Assembly (NCBI GenBank): GCA_902196205.1
Contig: CABIKM010000022.1
Coordinates: 1 to 64,000, forward strand
Direction of reading: 5' to 3'
DNA: 64,000 bases
From: Candidatus Methylomirabilis lanthanidiphila
GTDB lineage: Bacteria > Methylomirabilota > Methylomirabilia > Methylomirabilales > Methylomirabilaceae
Shown here: piece by piece, positions 59,857-64,000 of the stretch
How the letters are laid out: each line of letters starts with the position of its first letter
Numbering within the stretch: the first letter of the stretch is position 1
Position numbers and translations under genes: made by a program
The notes under the pieces: model-generated
Told to the model about the DNA's origin: nothing
The model's database searches: none
The model's input: the letters and a program-made list of their open reading frames with translations, nothing else

Positions 59857-62265
59857 ATGTCATCAGAGATCAGGCGTGCGGCTGTGCTGGGTGCGGGGGT
59901 GATGGGGAGCGGGATCGCCGCCCACCTCGCTAATGTCGGGGTCCCGACCTACCTGCTCGACATAATTCCACCGGAGTTGACCGAGGAAGATCAGCGCAAA
60001 GGCCTCAGCAGAGAAAGCCCAGCGTTCCGCAATCGGCTCGCCGCGAAAGGTCTTGAAACCGCCATCAAGGCTTCTCCACCCGCCCTCTTCTCGACCAAAG
60101 ACACCCGCCTGATTACTATCGGGAATATCGAAGATCACATCGGATGGCTGTCGCAGGCCGATTGGATTATCGAGGCTGCGCCTGAGCGGCTTGAGATCAA
60201 GCAGGCGCTTTTGACACACGTTGACGCCCACCGCAGGCCGGGCACCCTTATCAGCAGCAACACCTCAGGGATCCCGATCCGGCTGCTGGCCGATGGGCGA
60301 TCTGTCGACTTCCGACAGCACTTTTTAGGCACACATTTCTTTAATCCCCCGCGGTATATGAGGCTCCTGGAGCTGATCCCAGGCCCCGATACGCTGCCGG
60401 AAGTCATGCAGCGGTTAGCCGGCTTCTCGGAACGGACGCTGGGTAAGGGAATCGTCTTCGCCAAGGACACCCCCAACTTCATCGCCAACCGGATTGCCGT
60501 CTTCGCTTTCTTCACCGCGATGCGACTCATGATTGATGGCGATTATTCGGTCGAAGAGGTGGATCGCCTCACCGGACCCGCCATCGGCCGCCCGAAGACC
60601 GCCACGTTTCGGACCGCCGACCTGGTCGGTCTTGATACGATCACCCATATTGCCGCCAATATCGCGGAGGCTCTTTCTGACCAACAGGAGCGGGCGGCCT
60701 ATACGATACCGCCTTTCCTTCTGGAACTGGTCAAACGCGGCTGGTTGGGCGAGAAGGCCGGGCAAGGGTTCTACAAGCGAGTCAAGGGGGTCGACGGGAG
60801 CGAGATACTCGTTCTCGACTTGAAGACGATGGAGTACCGTCCAAGGCGGCCGGTTGCCCTCCCCTCACTCGACATGACCCACGGCATCGAGGACCCTGTG
60901 GAGCGACTTCGAACCCTCGCCTATACCGATGACCGTGCCGGGCACTATGTGTGGCCGATCTTACGCGAGACACTGCTGTACGCCGCTCATCGGATCCCTG
61001 AGATCGCCGATGACATCGTCAGCGTAGACCGCGCCATGAAATGGGGCTTTGGCTGGGAACTGGGACCGTTCGAGCTGTGGGACGCGCTGGGGGTCGAGAA
61101 GGCGAGCGCCAGGATGGCGCAGGAAGGCAAGGCCATCCCCCCGCTGGTGACGGCGCTGCTTCAGAGCGGCGTACACAGCTTCTATCGTCGGGAGGCGGGG
61201 CGGCAGTACGTCTTTGACCTCGGCGCAGCCACACCACTCGAAATCCCGAAGCAACCAGGGACTATTCATCTTCGAACGCTGCACGAGCGGCAGCAGGTGG
61301 TCGACCGCAATCCCGGGGCGTCGCTCCTCGACTTGGGCGATGGGGTCGCATGTCTCCAGTTCCACTCCACGAATAATACCGTTGGCCATGATATCCTGCA
61401 GATGCTGCGAACCAGCCTGCAGCAGTGCGCTGAGCGGTTTGACGCCCTCGTAATCGGAAACCAGGGACGGCACTTTTGCGTCGGCGCGAACCTGATGCTC
61501 ATCCTCTTCGAGGCCCAGGAGGACAACTGGGACGACATCGATCTGATGGTACGGACCTTTCAGAACACCAACATGACGCTCAAGCTGTTCGAGAAGCCCG
61601 TCGTCGCAGCCCCATTCTCGATGACCCTCGGCGGCGGGTGCGAGATCTGCCTGCATACTGCCAGGGTGCGCGCTGCTGCCGAAACCTACATCGGACTCGT
61701 GGAGTCGGGTGTCGGCTTAATCCCGGCCGCCGGCGGCTGCAAAGAGATGATAGTCCGGAGTCTCGAGGGGATCCCGGAGGGTGTAGAAGTGGATCTGCTG
61801 CCATTCGTCCGCCACGCCTTTGAGACGATCGCCTTCGCCAAAGTGTCTACCAGTGCGAAGGATGCGCAGCGACTGGGCTATCTGAGACGAAGCGACAGCT
61901 TCACAATGAACCAGGATCGCCTGCTGCACGACGCCAAGCAGGTAGCTCTTGGTCTGGTTGCCGAAGGCTATACTCCCCCTCAGCCGAGAGATGACATCAC
62001 GGTTCTGGGGACGCGCGCTCTCGCCGTAGTCCGGACGCAGTTATATAATATGAAGTGTGGAGGGTACATCAGCGATCACGACGAACTGATTGCCGGAAAG
62101 TTAGCCGGCGTCCTGGCCGGCGGTGATGTGACACCCGGCACGATGGTCAGCGAGGCGCACCTTCTGGATCTGGAGCGCGAGGCCTTTCTGAGTCTGTGCG
62201 GCGAGCGAAAGTCTCAGGAGCGCATGGCGCATATGCTGAAGACCGGCAAGCCGCTGAGGAACTAA
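59857..62265 (+). CDS. 3-hydroxyacyl-CoA dehydrogenase / enoyl-CoA hydratase fusion
   Basis: The NAD domain begins [20 protein letters not shown], with [17 protein letters not shown] and [11 protein letters not shown] as dehydrogenase landmarks. The C-terminal crotonase-like part has [35 protein letters not shown] and [17 protein letters not shown]. The order dehydrogenase then hydratase is that of FadN-type proteins (about 800 residues). ATG 59857 follows GGAGGAAGG, and longer readings run through the repeat. First gene of a beta-oxidation operon with the thiolase and acyl-CoA dehydrogenase. Confidence 0.92.
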   Translation: MSSEIRRAAVLGAGVMGSGIAAHLANVGVPTYLLDIIPPELTEEDQRKGLSRESPAFRNRLAAKGLETAIKASPPALFSTKDTRLITIGNIEDHIGWLSQADWIIEAAPERLEIKQALLTHVDAHRRPGTLISSNTSGIPIRLLADGRSVDFRQHFLGTHFFNPPRYMRLLELIPGPDTLPEVMQRLAGFSERTLGKGIVFAKDTPNFIANRIAVFAFFTAMRLMIDGDYSVEEVDRLTGPAIGRPKTATFRTADLVGLDTITHIAANIAEALSDQQERAAYTIPPFLLELVKRGWLGEKAGQGFYKRVKGVDGSEILVLDLKTMEYRPRRPVALPSLDMTHGIEDPVERLRTLAYTDDRAGHYVWPILRETLLYAAHRIPEIADDIVSVDRAMKWGFGWELGPFELWDALGVEKASARMAQEGKAIPPLVTALLQSGVHSFYRREAGRQYVFDLGAATPLEIPKQPGTIHLRTLHERQQVVDRNPGASLLDLGDGVACLQFHSTNNTVGHDILQMLRTSLQQCAERFDALVIGNQGRHFCVGANLMLILFEAQEDNWDDIDLMVRTFQNTNMTLKLFEKPVVAAPFSMTLGGGCEICLHTARVRAAAETYIGLVESGVGLIPAAGGCKEMIVRSLEGIPEGVEVDLLPFVRHAFETIAFAKVSTSAKDAQRLGYLRRSDSFTMNQDRLLHDAKQVALGLVAEGYTPPQPRDDITVLGTRALAVVRTQLYNMKCGGYISDHDELIAGKLAGVLAGGDVTPGTMVSEAHLLDLEREAFLSLCGERKSQERMAHMLKTGKPLRN

Positions 62266-62302
62266 ACCCTATCCCCTATACCCTGTCCTTTGGAGTGAGC
62301 AG

Positions 62303-63487
62303 ATGCGAGAGGCAGTCATTGTAGCGGCAGCGAGAACGGCGGTGGGCAAGGCGCCGCGCGGGACGCTCTGCGCCACGCCTCCTACGGCAATGGCGGCGGC
62401 GGTCATCGCCGACCTGATGAAGCGTACGCCCGTTTTGGCGCCGGAAGAGGTCGAAGATGTCATCATCGGCTGCGCTTTTCCGGAGGCGGAACAGGGCATG
62501 AATATGGCGAGGGCGGCGGCGCTGCGGGCGGGGCTGCCGTATACGGTTCCGGGACAGACGGTCAACCGCTTCTGCTCCTCAGGGCTCCAGACTATCGCCA
62601 TAGCGGCTGAACAGATCATGGCCGGTTTTGCCGACGTGATCATCGCCGGCGGAGCCGAAAGTATGAGCCTGGTTCCAATGAGCGGGCATACCTACGCGCC
62701 CGATCCTCACCTCGCTGAGCACTACCCGGCCGTCTACATCTCGATGGGCAACAGCGCCGAACACCTTGTTCGGACGTACAACGTCAGTCGAGAGGAACAG
62801 GATGCCTTCGCGCTTCAGAGCCACCTCAAGGCTGCAGCCGCCATCCGAGCCGGACGTTTTAAAGATGAAATCGTCCCGCTCACCGTTGCGAGGAAATCAT
62901 TCCGGGGGGAGGGCCAGCCGCGCATCGTCACCGAGGAGCTGATTTTCGACACCGACGAGGGAGTTCGATTCGACACCTCCGCCGAGGCGCTGGCCAGGCT
63001 GTCGCCCGTCTTCCACAAGCGGGGTACCGTCACCGCCGGCAATTCGTCCCAGACCAGCGACGGCGCGGCCGCGGTGCTGGTCATGTCGGGGGAAAAGGCG
63101 CGGCAGTTGAATCTGAAGCCGCTTGCTCGGTTCCGAGCATTCGCCGTCGCGGGTGTGCCGCCGGATCTGATGGGAATCGGACCGGTCGAAGCGATCCCAA
63201 AGGCGCTCCGACTCGCAAGCCTTACCCTCGACCAGATTGATCTGATCGAGCTGAACGAGGCGTTTGCCGCTCAGGCGCTTGTCGTCATCCGCGAGGCGAA
63301 GCTGCCGATTGAGCGAGTGAATGTGAACGGCGGCGCTGTCGCGCTGGGTCATCCCCTCGGCTGCAGCGGCGCAAAACTGACGGCGGCGCTGCTGTATGAG
63401 ATGCAGCGTCGAGACGCTCGCTATGGCATGGTGACGATGTGTATCGGCGGGGGGATGGGGGCAGCGGGTATCTTTGAGAGGGTATAG
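62303..63487 (+). CDS. Acetyl-CoA C-acyltransferase (thiolase)
   Basis: The acyl-binding cysteine is in [20 protein letters not shown], the second site is [20 protein letters not shown] with the catalytic His, and the C-terminal Cys is in [13 protein letters not shown]. Length of 394 residues is normal. It should carry out the last step of beta-oxidation with its neighbours. The spacer upstream contains CCCTATCCCCTATACCC-type repeats. Confidence 0.94.
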   Translation: MREAVIVAAARTAVGKAPRGTLCATPPTAMAAAVIADLMKRTPVLAPEEVEDVIIGCAFPEAEQGMNMARAAALRAGLPYTVPGQTVNRFCSSGLQTIAIAAEQIMAGFADVIIAGGAESMSLVPMSGHTYAPDPHLAEHYPAVYISMGNSAEHLVRTYNVSREEQDAFALQSHLKAAAAIRAGRFKDEIVPLTVARKSFRGEGQPRIVTEELIFDTDEGVRFDTSAEALARLSPVFHKRGTVTAGNSSQTSDGAAAVLVMSGEKARQLNLKPLARFRAFAVAGVPPDLMGIGPVEAIPKALRLASLTLDQIDLIELNEAFAAQALVVIREAKLPIERVNVNGGAVALGHPLGCSGAKLTAALLYEMQRRDARYGMVTMCIGGGMGAAGIFERV

Positions 63488-63560
63488 GGTATAGAGGGTC
63501 TGGGGTTTGGCAACAACTTCACCGCGCTTTTTTACCCTACACCCTACACCCTAAACCCGG
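63481..63560. repeat. Heptamer-like inverted repeats in operon spacer
   Basis: GGTATAGGGTATAGAGGG after the thiolase stop and ACCCTACACCCTACACCC before the next gene are units of a GGGTATA/GGGTGTA heptad family in opposite orientations. They can pair, with six T between them, so the spacer may also attenuate transcription. Related units occur at 46930-46960 and 62266-62290. Confidence 0.6.
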
Positions 63561-63579
63561 TCTCTTATGGGAGGATCAG

Positions 63580-64000
63580 ATGACAACGGCACACGATGAG
63601 TGCGTTGCAGGCGGTAGCTTTCTCATTCGGGACGCGCCCGCACTGGAGGTCTTCACCCCAGAAGATCTGAGCGAGGAACAGCAGATGATGCGAAGGCTGA
63701 CTCACGAATTCATCGAAGCCGAGGTCAAGCCCCATGCTGAGCGGATCGAGCACCAGGATTGGGATCTCACGCTGACGCTCATCGGGAAAGCGGGAGAGCT
63801 GGGGCTGTTGTCGGTAGACATCCCGACCAGGTACGGGGGCCTGGGGCTGGATATGATTACCTCTACAGTCATTGCCGAACAGATGATTGAGGCCGGCTCG
63901 TTCGCCATCTCGCTGTTGGACCACTCCGGGATCGGGTCGCTTCCGATCGCCTGGTTCGGCAATGCGGAACAAAAGACCCGCTATCTGCCCCTGCTCGCTA
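63580..64000 (+). CDS. Acyl-CoA dehydrogenase, 5' part
   Basis: GGGAGGATC precedes ATG 63580. The visible 140 residues show the N-terminal helical domain of acyl-CoA dehydrogenases: FTPEDLSEEQQMMRRLTHEF, GELGLLSVDIPTRYGGLGLD, TVIAEQMIEAGSFAISLLDH and FGNAEQKTRYLPLLA. The FAD and catalytic regions lie beyond the window. Third gene of the beta-oxidation operon. Confidence 0.93.
   Translation, partial: MTTAHDECVAGGSFLIRDAPALEVFTPEDLSEEQQMMRRLTHEFIEAEVKPHAERIEHQDWDLTLTLIGKAGELGLLSVDIPTRYGGLGLDMITSTVIAEQMIEAGSFAISLLDHSGIGSLPIAWFGNAEQKTRYLPLLA

Overview
The window is a GC-rich, gene-dense bacterial chromosome segment. A hopanoid C-3 methylase (hpnR), an arsenosugar cluster, UGA-encoded selenocysteine, several two-component systems and many short intergenic repeat families fit a Methylomirabilis-like member of candidate phylum NC10 (Methylomirabilota). 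That assignment is an inference from gene content and is not proven here.

Layout. 0-15 kb is a mostly minus-strand block: a truncated PAS sensor, a BrkB-type membrane protein, then a compact glucosylglycerate-type osmolyte island (histidine kinase, glycerate 2-kinase, response regulator, gpgS, phosphoglycoside phosphatase, a second glycosyltransferase, a small MscS/CmpX-like channel protein, and a sugar ABC importer). 15-18 kb has a monoheme cytochrome c behind a structured, terminator-bearing leader that is repeated at the left window edge. 18-21 kb is the most unusual part: an ArsR-type regulator followed by a mercury-handling operon (merB, merF, glutaredoxin, zinc ribbon, merT-like, merP). 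In four of its genes an in-frame UGA replaces a metal-binding or catalytic cysteine, and each UGA is followed by a hairpin of bacterial SECIS geometry. 21-35 kb is a decayed and rearranged pentose-phosphate and glycogen locus (pgl, gnd, zwf and tal intact; fragments of glk, tal, gnd, a sugar-nucleotidyltransferase and a GH15 glucoamylase). It is split by an arsenosugar cluster that holds a further UGA-containing selenoprotein.

35-47 kb: ECF sigma and anti-sigma pair, hpnR, a pentaheme cytochrome, a CHASE8 kinase/response regulator/YfiR/TonB-receptor group, and queF. 47-52 kb: an RND efflux pump with a TetR regulator and a candidate operator. 52-59 kb: an EF-Tu domain-2-like protein, glucan phosphorylase, a KAPA-synthase-like enzyme and a UPF0182 membrane protein. 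59-64 kb: a REP-associated transposase bracketed by perfect inverted 30-bp REPs, then a beta-oxidation operon (hydroxyacyl-CoA dehydrogenase/enoyl-CoA hydratase, thiolase, acyl-CoA dehydrogenase cut by the window end).

How the genes work together. The mer operon would import Hg(II) (MerT, MerF), capture it in the periplasm (MerP), cleave organomercury (MerB) and pass the metal through small thiol/selenol proteins. No dedicated mercuric reductase lies in the operon, although a related flavoprotein sits in the arsenosugar cluster. In the arsenosugar cluster ArsM methylates arsenic and ArsS, the glycosyltransferase and the other proteins complete the organoarsenical. The osmolyte island could make phosphoglycerate, glucosylate and dephosphorylate it, release solutes through the channel and recover sugars with the ABC importer.
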